Assembly: GCA_042217615.1 (NCBI GenBank)
Contig: JBDGSI010000032.1
Span: 1-5,809, forward strand
Reading direction: 5' to 3'
Origin: JBDGSM01 sp042217615
Lineage (GTDB): Archaea > Nanohalarchaeota > Nanosalinia > Nanosalinales > Nanosalinaceae
DNA: 5,809 nucleotides
Position numbers and translations under genes: made by a program. Shown here piece after piece: positions 1 to 5,506 of this stretch; positions within the stretch are counted from its first letter, which is position 1, and every line of letters begins with the position of its first letter. The notes under the pieces were generated by a model. The model did no database searches. It had not been told where the DNA came from and was given only the letters and a program-made list of their open reading frames with translations.

Positions 1-55
1 CGGCTAACCGACAGGATCCTAAGTCCTGCGCCTTTGACCACTTGGCTACCCCCGC
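1..55 (-). tRNA. tRNA-Leu, anticodon UAG (3' part beyond window)
   Basis: Read on the minus strand from 55, the sequence folds as the 5' part of a class II tRNA. It has acceptor strand GCGGGGG (55-49), TA, a D arm closed by GCC/GGC around AAGTGGTCAAA, and an anticodon stem CAGGA/TCCTG around the loop CTTAGGA. The anticodon TAG lies at 21-19. After the stem the strand enters TCGGTTAGCCG, the start of a long variable arm, as expected for leucine. The T arm and 3' acceptor strand lie beyond the left edge, so acceptor pairing cannot be checked. No intron is visible in the anticodon loop. The D-loop GTGG and the anticodon leave little doubt about identity. Confidence 0.93.
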
Positions 56-67
56 TTAACGGCAGAT

Positions 68-78
68 CCTTAAATTTC
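68..78 (-). promoter_or_regulatory. Candidate box A promoter of the tRNA-Leu gene
   Basis: The minus strand reads GAAATTTAAGG here, an A/T-rich TATA-like element whose upstream edge is 23 nt before the mature tRNA 5' end. Archaeal stable-RNA promoters usually have box A about 25 nt before the transcription start, so a very short 5' leader is implied. The assignment rests on position and composition only. Confidence 0.4.
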
Positions 79-240
79 TACATTTTTGCGGTGATACTTG
101 TTTTTTCTACAGTAAAGGTTTTTAATTCAAGTACTTTTTTCTCCAATCTGTTATCTATGGAAGGCCTCAGTACGGGAAAAATTTTTTACTGATTTAAGCT
201 TGAACTCCTAAATTTTTTGACAGAGGGTTTTTCAGTAAAA

Positions 241-837
241 ATGAGATCTTTGAATGGCTTTGATATTTACTGGGAGGATTTCAGTGTCAATGTAGTTGAT
301 GAAGGATTTACTGTTGCTGTAGACCCCTGTGAAGGCCTTGAGTTTGAGGCAGATATTATTCTTTTGACCGGCGAGGACTGTTACAGTGAGGAAGGTGTTG
401 CATCTGTTTCAGGTAATGGTTCCGTCCTTGTCGCTCCTGAAAAGTTTTCAGAGAAGGATCTTCCTGTTGAGGATACAGAGTTTATCGGCGAGGATGAGGT
501 TCTGGATATTTTCGGAGTTAAGGTGGAAGGCCTTTCCTGCAACGGTTTCTGTTACCGTTTTGTTATGCGTGATACTTCTTTCTTTGTTTCAGGATCTGTA
601 GATTTCTCTGAGGAGTTAAGCAAGTGGGAGAATCTTGTTGATGTGGCTTTTCTTCCTGTGAACGGTATTAATTTGAGTGTAAGGGAAGGTGTTAAGTCTG
701 CAGTGCGTTTGAAGCCTGAATGCGTGTTGCCTTATGGTTTTAAAGATTTTAAGGATCGTAAAGCTGACTTGAAAGGTTTGAAGGCGGAGCTGGAGGATAG
801 AAATGTTGAAGTTGTTCTTCAAAGGCCTGGCGAGTGA
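241..837 (+). CDS. Metallo-beta-lactamase-fold protein (UlaG/UPF0173 type) lacking metal ligands
   Basis: This 198-residue protein follows the UlaG/UPF0173 (metallo-beta-lactamase) layout: an N-terminal sandwich strand ending in VAVDP (residues 25-29), then EADIILLT (36-43), a VSGSVDF segment (116-122), VDVAFLPVNG (133-142) and KPECVLPYG (158-166). Active relatives carry T-H-x-H-x-D-H after the ILLT strand, HAGDTDF near the middle and PMHYG near the end. Here these read TGEDCYS, VSGSVDF and VLPYG, so all metal-binding His and Asp residues are replaced, and the N-terminal GHxS motif reads EDFS. It is probably a non-catalytic binding or structural protein. ATG 241 is preferred to the in-frame TTG at 217, because family members begin near the first strand and GAGGG (223-227) lies upstream. 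It converges on glmS with 15 nt between stops. Fold assignment is fairly confident; function is unknown. Confidence 0.8.
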   Translation: MRSLNGFDIYWEDFSVNVVDEGFTVAVDPCEGLEFEADIILLTGEDCYSEEGVASVSGNGSVLVAPEKFSEKDLPVEDTEFIGEDEVLDIFGVKVEGLSCNGFCYRFVMRDTSFFVSGSVDFSEELSKWENLVDVAFLPVNGINLSVREGVKSAVRLKPECVLPYGFKDFKDRKADLKGLKAELEDRNVEVVLQRPGE

Positions 838-847
838 TCTAAGATAA

Positions 848-854
848 TTTTTTT
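848..854 (+). terminator. T7 run after the MBL-fold gene
   Basis: Seven consecutive T residues lie 11 nt after the TGA stop at 835-837. Archaeal RNA polymerase terminates at oligo-T tracts without needing a hairpin, and none is seen here. The run overlaps the last codon positions of the convergent glmS. No comparable T-run is visible on the minus strand just past the glmS stop, so a glmS terminator was not found. Confidence 0.45.
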
Positions 855-2577
855 ATTTGACTGTAACGCTTTTTGCCAGGTTTCTGGGTTTGTCAGGGTT
901 TTTTCCTTTTTTGACTGAGGTCATGTATGCTATCATCTGGAAAGGTGCGACCTCCAGTATTTCCTGGAATCCTTTATCCGGCACCTGTATAAAGTATTCG
1001 AAGCTTTCAAGAACTTTGTTTCCTACCCCGATCAGATCAGCGCCTCGTGAATGTGCTTCAACAGCGTTTGAAACTATTTCATCGTATCCTTCCTCCTTCA
1101 GAAAGGCGATAACCGGTGTATCTTCCTCTACAAGTGCAAGAGTCCCGTGTTTGAACTCGCCGCCCGGAAAGGCCTCTGCATGGATGTAAGACAGCTCTTT
1201 AAGTTTTAAGGCAGATTCCTGAGCCATTTCATGGCCTTTGTCCCTGCCGATAAAGTAGGCATGGTCTTTATCCAGGAAGTAATCACTGATCTCCTCCAGA
1301 GTCTCCATGTTGTCTTCTACTGTTTTCTGTACGGCTTCTGCTGTTTCAACCAGTTTTCTACGTCCTTCTTCAACCCTATCTTCTGATGCGTACTGCAAAA
1401 GCTTGAGAACTCCTACCTGTCCTGTAAAGGCCTTTGTTGAGGCCACTCCTATCTCTGGACCGGCGTTGATGTATATTGTGTGGTCTGCCTGTCTTGCAAG
1501 TGTGGAGCCTACGGCATTGACTACTGCCAGAGTTGGTGCCTGCGACTCATCCAACAGGGAGAGAAGATCTGCAGTTTCTCCGCTTTGACTTACTGCAATT
1601 ACAAGATCTTCTTCCGTTATCTGGTCTGCAGAGTACTCAAGCTCATGGCTTTGCTCCGTTCTAATGTTGTAACCAGCCTCCTCCAAATATTTTGCTCCGA
1701 GGGATGCAGCGAAGCTTGCAGTACCGCAACCAGTAAGGTAAATTTCTTCTGCATCATCCATCATCTCAACAGCTTTCTCTAAATCTGTTTTATCCTGAAA
1801 TGAGGCCTTCTTCACTGTTTTCGGCTGCTCCATGATCTCTTTCTCCATGAAGTGATCGTACCCTTCTTTTGATGCCTGTTCTGCATCCCAGTCAATCTCT
1901 TTTACTTCTCTTTCCACTGGTTCACCGCTGTTAAATATTTCAATTTCTTCATCAATGAATACTGTGTCTCCATCCTTCAGGAAAATGGCTTCAGAAGTGT
2001 GTTCAAGGAAAGGAGTCACGTCTGAGGCCAGAAATTTTTCCTCTCCAGATAAACCTATTGCAAGAGGAGAGTCCTGCTTCAAAGCAGCCATATCTCCTTC
2101 CTCAGTTACTATTACTGTGGCATAGGATCCTTCCAAGTCATCTGCTGCTTCAAGAACTGCTTCCCTAAATGAAAGGCCTTCACTTATCTTCTTTTCGATC
2201 AGGTGAGGTATTACTTCTGTATCAGTATCTGAACGGAAGTCATGGTCTTCGAGATTTTCCTTTATTTCTTCATGGTTATTTATAATGCCGTTGTGTACTA
2301 CAGCGATTTTCTCATCGCAGTCCAGATGGGGGTGAGCGTTTCTGTCGTTTACGCCTCCATGTGTAGCCCATCTTGTATGCCCTATACCGATTTCTCCGTC
2401 AGTAGACGCGTTTGAGACCTCGTCGATTGTTCCTTCTCCTTTCTCTACCTTTATTGATGGATTGCCTACAGTAGCTATTCCTGCAGAGTCGTAGCCTCTG
2501 TATTCAAGTCTTTTGAGACCTCTGTATATTTTTTCTGATGCTTCTTCGTTTCCAAAGTATCCGACTATCCCACACAT
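853..2577 (-). CDS. glmS: Glutamine--fructose-6-phosphate aminotransferase (isomerizing), GlmS
   Basis: It converts fructose-6-phosphate and glutamine to glucosamine-6-phosphate and glutamate, the entry step to UDP-GlcNAc and surface glycans, in the cytosol. The protein has 574 residues against about 609 in E. coli and looks complete. The glutaminase domain (about 1-215) starts MCGIVG and has HTRWATHG (67-74), HNGIINNH (95-102) and SDTDTE (116-121). The first SIS domain has GCGTAS (283-288) and SQSGET (330-335), followed by VASTKAF (378-384). The second has SYIHAEAFPGGEFKHG (463-478), whose His477 matches the catalytic His of the isomerase site. The tail PRNLAKSVTVK is the family's usual ending. 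The start is ATG 2577, not the in-frame ATG at 2586, because Cys2 must become the N-terminal nucleophile after Met removal. It is monocistronic here, divergent from the regulator gene; no glmS ribozyme is visible upstream. Confidence 0.97.
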   Translation of the reverse strand: MCGIVGYFGNEEASEKIYRGLKRLEYRGYDSAGIATVGNPSIKVEKGEGTIDEVSNASTDGEIGIGHTRWATHGGVNDRNAHPHLDCDEKIAVVHNGIINNHEEIKENLEDHDFRSDTDTEVIPHLIEKKISEGLSFREAVLEAADDLEGSYATVIVTEEGDMAALKQDSPLAIGLSGEEKFLASDVTPFLEHTSEAIFLKDGDTVFIDEEIEIFNSGEPVEREVKEIDWDAEQASKEGYDHFMEKEIMEQPKTVKKASFQDKTDLEKAVEMMDDAEEIYLTGCGTASFAASLGAKYLEEAGYNIRTEQSHELEYSADQITEEDLVIAVSQSGETADLLSLLDESQAPTLAVVNAVGSTLARQADHTIYINAGPEIGVASTKAFTGQVGVLKLLQYASEDRVEEGRRKLVETAEAVQKTVEDNMETLEEISDYFLDKDHAYFIGRDKGHEMAQESALKLKELSYIHAEAFPGGEFKHGTLALVEEDTPVIAFLKEEGYDEIVSNAVEAHSRGADLIGVGNKVLESFEYFIQVPDKGFQEILEVAPFQMIAYMTSVKKGKNPDKPRNLAKSVTVK

Positions 2578-2606
2578 TGCTGACATCGATATAAGACATT
2601 TTACTA

Positions 2607-2615
2607 CTTAAAAGG
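2607..2615 (-). promoter_or_regulatory. Candidate box A promoter of glmS
   Basis: The minus strand reads CCTTTTAAG, centred about 34 nt upstream of ATG 2577. Counting about 26 nt downstream places the transcription start near 2585, giving a leader of roughly 8 nt or less. No Shine-Dalgarno sequence is present between there and the ATG, which fits leaderless or near-leaderless initiation. The assignment is from position and composition. Confidence 0.45.
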
Positions 2616-2663
2616 ATGGATTTAGAGCGGCGAACCCGGTTTGAACAGTTTTTGAATGCTTTT

Positions 2664-2692
2664 CAGGTTTAGAAGGATTTACCTGTTTTTTT
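2664..2692 (+). other. Small hairpin followed by T7 in the divergent intergenic region
   Basis: CAGGT (2664-2668) and ACCTG (2681-2685) form a 5-bp stem with a 12-nt loop, followed directly by seven T residues. It resembles an intrinsic terminator on the plus strand, but no plus-strand gene ends upstream of it. It may stop antisense transcription coming from the glmS region, or be coincidental. The stem is short. Confidence 0.25.
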
Positions 2693-2710
2693 CCCAGAAG
2701 GAAGGGAAAA
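2689..2710. promoter_or_regulatory. 7+7 bp dyad, candidate operator upstream of the wHTH gene
   Basis: TTTTCCC (2689-2695) and GGGAAAA (2704-2710) are perfect inverted arms separated by 8 nt. The dyad lies 40 bp before ATG 2751 and just upstream of an A/T-rich stretch, GGTAAAAAAG (2713-2722), which is the best-placed box A candidate for that gene. Winged-helix dimers commonly bind such dyads, so autoregulation by the downstream protein is a reasonable inference. The symmetry is seen directly; the binding protein is a guess. Confidence 0.4.
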
Positions 2711-2750
2711 GAGGTAAAAAAGTTGTTGTACCGGTTTAAGTTGTTTGTTT

Positions 2751-3659
2751 ATGGTTCAGTACTTTAAGGATGATAGGCTGTTTGAGGCCTCGGAGCTTGA
2801 TGAGGAAAAGCTGGCGGCTTTGGACAGCGATGTAAGACTGAAGATTTTAAGGTTGTTGTCGGAGAGTGCTTCTTATCCTTCCCAAGTTGCTGAAGAGTTT
2901 TCTATCGATAAGCAGAAGGCGTACTACCATTTTCGGAAGCTTGAGCAGGCAGGCCTTATAGAGGAGTCGCACAGTGAGAATGTTTCCGGGGGCAGTGCTT
3001 CTTTTTACCGGCCATCTTCTGATGGTTTTGTACTTGATCTTGAGTCCGATGGAAGGCCTTTCCGGATGCCTGAGAGACAGCGTTCTGTAGTTGAGTTCCT
3101 TGAGCCGTTGATAAGAGATGGAGAGTTGGAGGGCAGTGTCGTTGCAGGCTCTCCTGACCAGCACGGACCTGACCAGGTGAGGGCTAGAGACGGTCATTTA
3201 GCGGGAGAGGTTGCTGCAAAAATCGGGAAGTACTGTGATCCTGGAGAGAAAAAAGTTACACGCCTGGATACTGAAGTTGTCAGAAGCAAGGATTTCAAAA
3301 ACAGCTTTCTTCTCCTGGGAGGAGTGCTGACAAACACTTTAACCAAAAAATTCAATGAGGCCTTCCCCGCTTGTTTCGCTGGAGAAGAGTTCCCTTACAG
3401 AAGAATTGAAACACCTGAAGCCAGTTACACTCAAGACAATATAGGCGTTGTGGCAAAGGCCCGGCACCCGGATTCAAGACGGTCAAAACTTTTCCTTGTA
3501 GCCGGCGTCAGGAACTCAGGTACAGAAGCAGCAGTCAGAGCCTTCAAAAACCTGGAAAGCCTAACTAACGGTTACGAAGACGGAGAGTTCTACAAAATAG
3601 TGAAAGGCCTTGACCTTGACGGAGACGGAGAAGTAGACGACTTCGAAGTAATAGAATAG
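2751..3659 (+). CDS. Winged-helix (ArsR-like) regulator with S-layer-like C-terminal domain and EF-hand loop
   Basis: The protein has 302 residues. Residues about 20-90 form a winged helix-turn-helix: LDSDVRLKILRLL, YPSQVAEEFSI, then the recognition helix DKQKAYYHFRKLEQAGLI (53-70). A linker leads to a C-terminal domain with GSPDQHGP (133-140), RDGH (146-149), FLLLGGVLTNTLTKKFNE and a LFLVAGVRNSGTEAAVRAF strand-helix unit. I recall similar domains, sometimes called S-layer-like, attached to archaeal HTH proteins; the label is from memory and unchecked. It ends in a complete 12-residue EF-hand loop (288-299: D, D, D, G, V and E at positions 1, 3, 5, 6, 8 and 12) with only three residues after it. 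ATG 2751 is chosen over TTG 2745. No signal peptide or membrane segment is seen, so it is probably cytosolic. It is the first gene of an operon with the nuclease-like gene. Codon endings shift from G/T to A/C along the gene. Confidence 0.8.
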   Translation: MVQYFKDDRLFEASELDEEKLAALDSDVRLKILRLLSESASYPSQVAEEFSIDKQKAYYHFRKLEQAGLIEESHSENVSGGSASFYRPSSDGFVLDLESDGRPFRMPERQRSVVEFLEPLIRDGELEGSVVAGSPDQHGPDQVRARDGHLAGEVAAKIGKYCDPGEKKVTRLDTEVVRSKDFKNSFLLLGGVLTNTLTKKFNEAFPACFAGEEFPYRRIETPEASYTQDNIGVVAKARHPDSRRSKLFLVAGVRNSGTEAAVRAFKNLESLTNGYEDGEFYKIVKGLDLDGDGEVDDFEVIE

Positions 3660-3664
3660 AGGAG
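3659..3664 (+). promoter_or_regulatory. Shine-Dalgarno site of the PD-(D/E)XK gene
   Basis: GAGGAG starts on the last base of the preceding stop codon and lies 9 nt before ATG 3674. It fixes that start and supports translation of the second gene from a shared mRNA. It contrasts with the first genes of units here, which lack clear sites. Confidence 0.7.
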
Positions 3665-3673
3665 AAAAAACCT

Positions 3674-4909
3674 ATGGCAGAAGAAAAAGACTGGAAAGTA
3701 TTCCAACAGGATGTACTGGATGTTCTCAGACAGTACAGAGGATACTTTGACTTCTTCGAAAGAGTAGGTAGTTTAAGTGACGACTCAAGGCCTGACAGCT
3801 TTGCACGTATAAGCAGAGAAGGAAAAAAAGAAGTATGGGTTCTGGACGCCAAAAACAAGGATGAAATCAGCGAGGAAGACGAGAACCGTATGAAAAAATA
3901 CCTAGAAATGGTTAAATCCAACCCTATAGATGTAGGCCTTCAGATGACAGAGCTCTCCGACTACAAGGTTAGAGGTATCTTTGTAACGCCGAGGGAAAGA
4001 CCTGAAACCGGTTTTGAAGCTGTAAAGTTCTCAGAGCTTCACCAGTTTCTTCAGAAAGAGTTAATCTACAACAATACAAGTAAACTAGTACGAGACCTGG
4101 CGAAAATGGCGGAGAGAAAACAGCTCTCCCAGAACCAGGCTCGGCTTCTCTTCAGATCGCTTAAACCATTTGAAGACAGGCTTGACCAGGCTATGGAAAA
4201 ACTTGAAGAATTAGAAGAGAAATATGTAGGCCTTAAACTGAGAAAACCGCCTCTAGAAAGCTTCGACTTCAAAGTACCTGTCGACGCAGTCCTGGTGCAT
4301 GAAGACAGGGATAAGGCCTTTCTAATTGATATACCTTACAGCGAGGACGAGTTTGAAGGCATTGAGGAGAAAGTGGATGAGGTTAAAGACCGTATGAGCG
4401 GTATTGACAGAGAAGTCTACTATGCAGCCCTGGATACTTTTGAAGGCCATAACTCGGAGTATGTTCACAGTCTGGAAGATATTGAGTCAGAGATACAGCG
4501 GACAGCTGGAATCGTTTCTCCAGAGGAGATAGCAGATTTATTTACTCCTAAAGTCTCCACAAAGAAGTTCTACGAGGAAGACTATATAGAGGTACGTGAT
4601 ACAGAAGGCCTTGGATTCAGGCTTCGTGTACAGACCTTCAACGACTTCGAACACCGGATAGAAATCCAGCTACCTGAAGAAGCTACTTCCCGGCTTAAAG
4701 ACCGGTTAATGAACTCAAGGAAAGAATTCGGTGCCGTGGAAAAAGGAGTTGTACAGCAGGAACTGGAGATAACAGAAGGCCTTGAACTGGAGATAGAAGA
4801 CGAACAAAAGACCTGGAAAGAGTACAGATCAGATGTAAAAAGCCTTTACAGCCCTGCAGTAAACCCTGTACTCAGCAAAAAGATCACAAAAATTACAAAA
4901 CAGGTTTAG
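3674..4909 (+). CDS. PD-(D/E)XK nuclease-fold protein with a probable degenerate second core
   Basis: I do not recognise a named family for this 411-residue protein. The N-terminal part has a restriction-endonuclease-like signature: RPD with Asp41, then VWVLDAK with Asp58 and Lys60, a helix NRMKKYLEMV (71-80), a strand RGIFVTP (100-106) and a helix FSELHQFLQ (119-127). This is the PD...(D/E)xK pattern for a Mg-dependent phosphodiesterase core. A helical stretch (about 135-185) rich in Lys and Glu follows, perhaps a coiled coil. Residues about 200-290 repeat the order: VPVDAVLV (Asp204), AFLIDIP (Asp219, Pro221 where Lys is expected), a helix, YYAALDT, then EYVHSLEDIESEIQ. This suggests an internal duplication with one dead copy. 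The remaining C-terminus (about 300-411) is unassigned. It lies 14 nt after the regulator stop, in the same operon. Nucleic-acid cleavage is inferred; the substrate is unknown. Confidence 0.72.
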   Translation: MAEEKDWKVFQQDVLDVLRQYRGYFDFFERVGSLSDDSRPDSFARISREGKKEVWVLDAKNKDEISEEDENRMKKYLEMVKSNPIDVGLQMTELSDYKVRGIFVTPRERPETGFEAVKFSELHQFLQKELIYNNTSKLVRDLAKMAERKQLSQNQARLLFRSLKPFEDRLDQAMEKLEELEEKYVGLKLRKPPLESFDFKVPVDAVLVHEDRDKAFLIDIPYSEDEFEGIEEKVDEVKDRMSGIDREVYYAALDTFEGHNSEYVHSLEDIESEIQRTAGIVSPEEIADLFTPKVSTKKFYEEDYIEVRDTEGLGFRLRVQTFNDFEHRIEIQLPEEATSRLKDRLMNSRKEFGAVEKGVVQQELEITEGLELEIEDEQKTWKEYRSDVKSLYSPAVNPVLSKKITKITKQV

Positions 4910-4921
4910 AAGCGTAAAAAG

Positions 4922-4927
4922 TTTATA
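4922..4927 (+). promoter_or_regulatory. Box A (TTTATA) promoter of the Toprim gene
   Basis: TTTATA preceded by the purine-rich GTAAAAAG lies 24-30 nt before the GTG at 4952, the standard spacing from archaeal box A to transcription start. This predicts a leaderless mRNA starting at or next to the GTG. It is the cleanest promoter in the window. An AGGCCT copy (4941-4946) sits between box A and the start. Confidence 0.65.
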
Positions 4928-4951
4928 CCTGGAAACCTAAAGGCCTTTAAC

Positions 4952-5371
4952 GTGGAGAAAGAGAGATACGTGGAAAGAAACCTTTTGGAGAAAATAGTCA
5001 GCAGGATCGACAGAGACGTTGACGCCGCAGTAGTAGAAGGGTATAGCGATAAGGTAATTATTGAAAAACTAGGGTTCGAAGGCAGAATCTTTCTATCCGC
5101 AGAGAAAACAGTTGAAGGCCTTGTAGAAGATGTTTCACGTAGCTCGGAAAAAGTTGCTGTCTTGACAGACTTTGACACGCATGGGAAACAGGAGGCCGGG
5201 AAGATCTCCCGTGAACTGGATAAAGAAATCGACGTCCTGAACAGCGCCCGAGAGGAATTCGGAAAACAGTTAACATCAGAAGGCAGAATGGCTGTAGAAG
5301 ACATAAGGCCTCTGTTCGAAGACAAAGACCAGAAGTTTGTTGACGCAGCGCTAAGCCGATTGTTCACTTGA
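4952..5371 (+). CDS. Small Toprim-domain protein (RNase M5/UPF0292-like)
   Basis: This is a 139-residue stand-alone Toprim protein. The first motif AVVEGYSDKVIIEKLG (26-41) supplies the conserved Glu29, and VAVLTDFDTHGKQ (68-80) supplies the metal-binding DxD pair Asp73 and Asp75 followed by the usual small-residue turn. The C-terminus is helical (KFVDAALSRLF). Stand-alone archaeal Toprim proteins of this size are grouped with UPF0292 or ribonuclease M5; the fold binds Mg and acts on RNA or DNA phosphodiesters, but the substrate of this one is unknown. The start is GTG 4952 because box A is correctly placed for leaderless initiation; an in-frame GTG at 4970 is less likely. It follows the nuclease-fold gene by 42 nt. 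Its last 21 bases overlap the end of a minus-strand regulator remnant. Confidence 0.85.
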   Translation: MEKERYVERNLLEKIVSRIDRDVDAAVVEGYSDKVIIEKLGFEGRIFLSAEKTVEGLVEDVSRSSEKVAVLTDFDTHGKQEAGKISRELDKEIDVLNSAREEFGKQLTSEGRMAVEDIRPLFEDKDQKFVDAALSRLFT

Positions 5372-5506
5372 CTCAGCGGAGCTCCAGACCATTTCAAAGT
5401 AGTTCAGGAACGAATCCGCAGCATTTCCGTCCTTAATCATTATTACAAGAGGGTTTTCCAGCCAGGAAATAATACCGACACGGTCGCCGTAGACAGCTTC
5501 AGAGAC
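5351..5506 (-). pseudogene. C-terminal remnant of a TrmB-like transcription regulator
   Basis: The minus strand encodes EAVYGDRVGIIS, then WLENPLVIMIKDG, then NAADSFLNYFEMVWSSAE, ending at TAG (5353-5351). This matches the end of archaeal TrmB-type regulators, where a YGDKVAI strand, a P-x-x-x-x-I strand and a final helix ending YFE-x-x-W close the effector domain. The frame is blocked by TGA (5533-5531), and the codons in between (IGFDHGC) have no family resemblance. No start codon precedes the conserved part, and the DNA-binding N-terminus is absent. The boundary at about 5506 is approximate. The remnant overlaps the Toprim gene end by 21 nt and abuts the kinase remnant on the other strand. 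The family call comes from recalled pattern. Confidence 0.6.

Noticed and set aside
217..240. TTG at 217 as the start of the MBL-fold gene
   Set aside because: The eight extra residues match nothing in the family, and ATG 241 lies just before the first expected strand with GAGGG upstream.
857..1782. Plus-strand open frames inside glmS
   Set aside because: They are antisense to a clearly conserved full-length glmS and show no recognisable motifs.
2745..2750. TTG at 2745 as the start of the winged-helix gene
   Set aside because: It adds only two residues, and the ATG at 2751 directly follows; no ribosome site favours the TTG.
2664..4912. Shared 12-mer CAGGTTTAGAAG at 2664-2675 and 4901-4912, upstream of two transcription units
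   Set aside because: About one such matching pair is expected by chance in 5.8 kb, one copy overlaps a stop codon, and its distance to the following start differs (about 75 vs 40 nt).
4906..5397. Long minus-strand frame antisense to the Toprim gene
   Set aside because: It is serine-rich and low in complexity, typical of an antisense shadow; the Toprim motifs are on the plus strand. The recognisable TrmB-like minus-strand frame is a different one.
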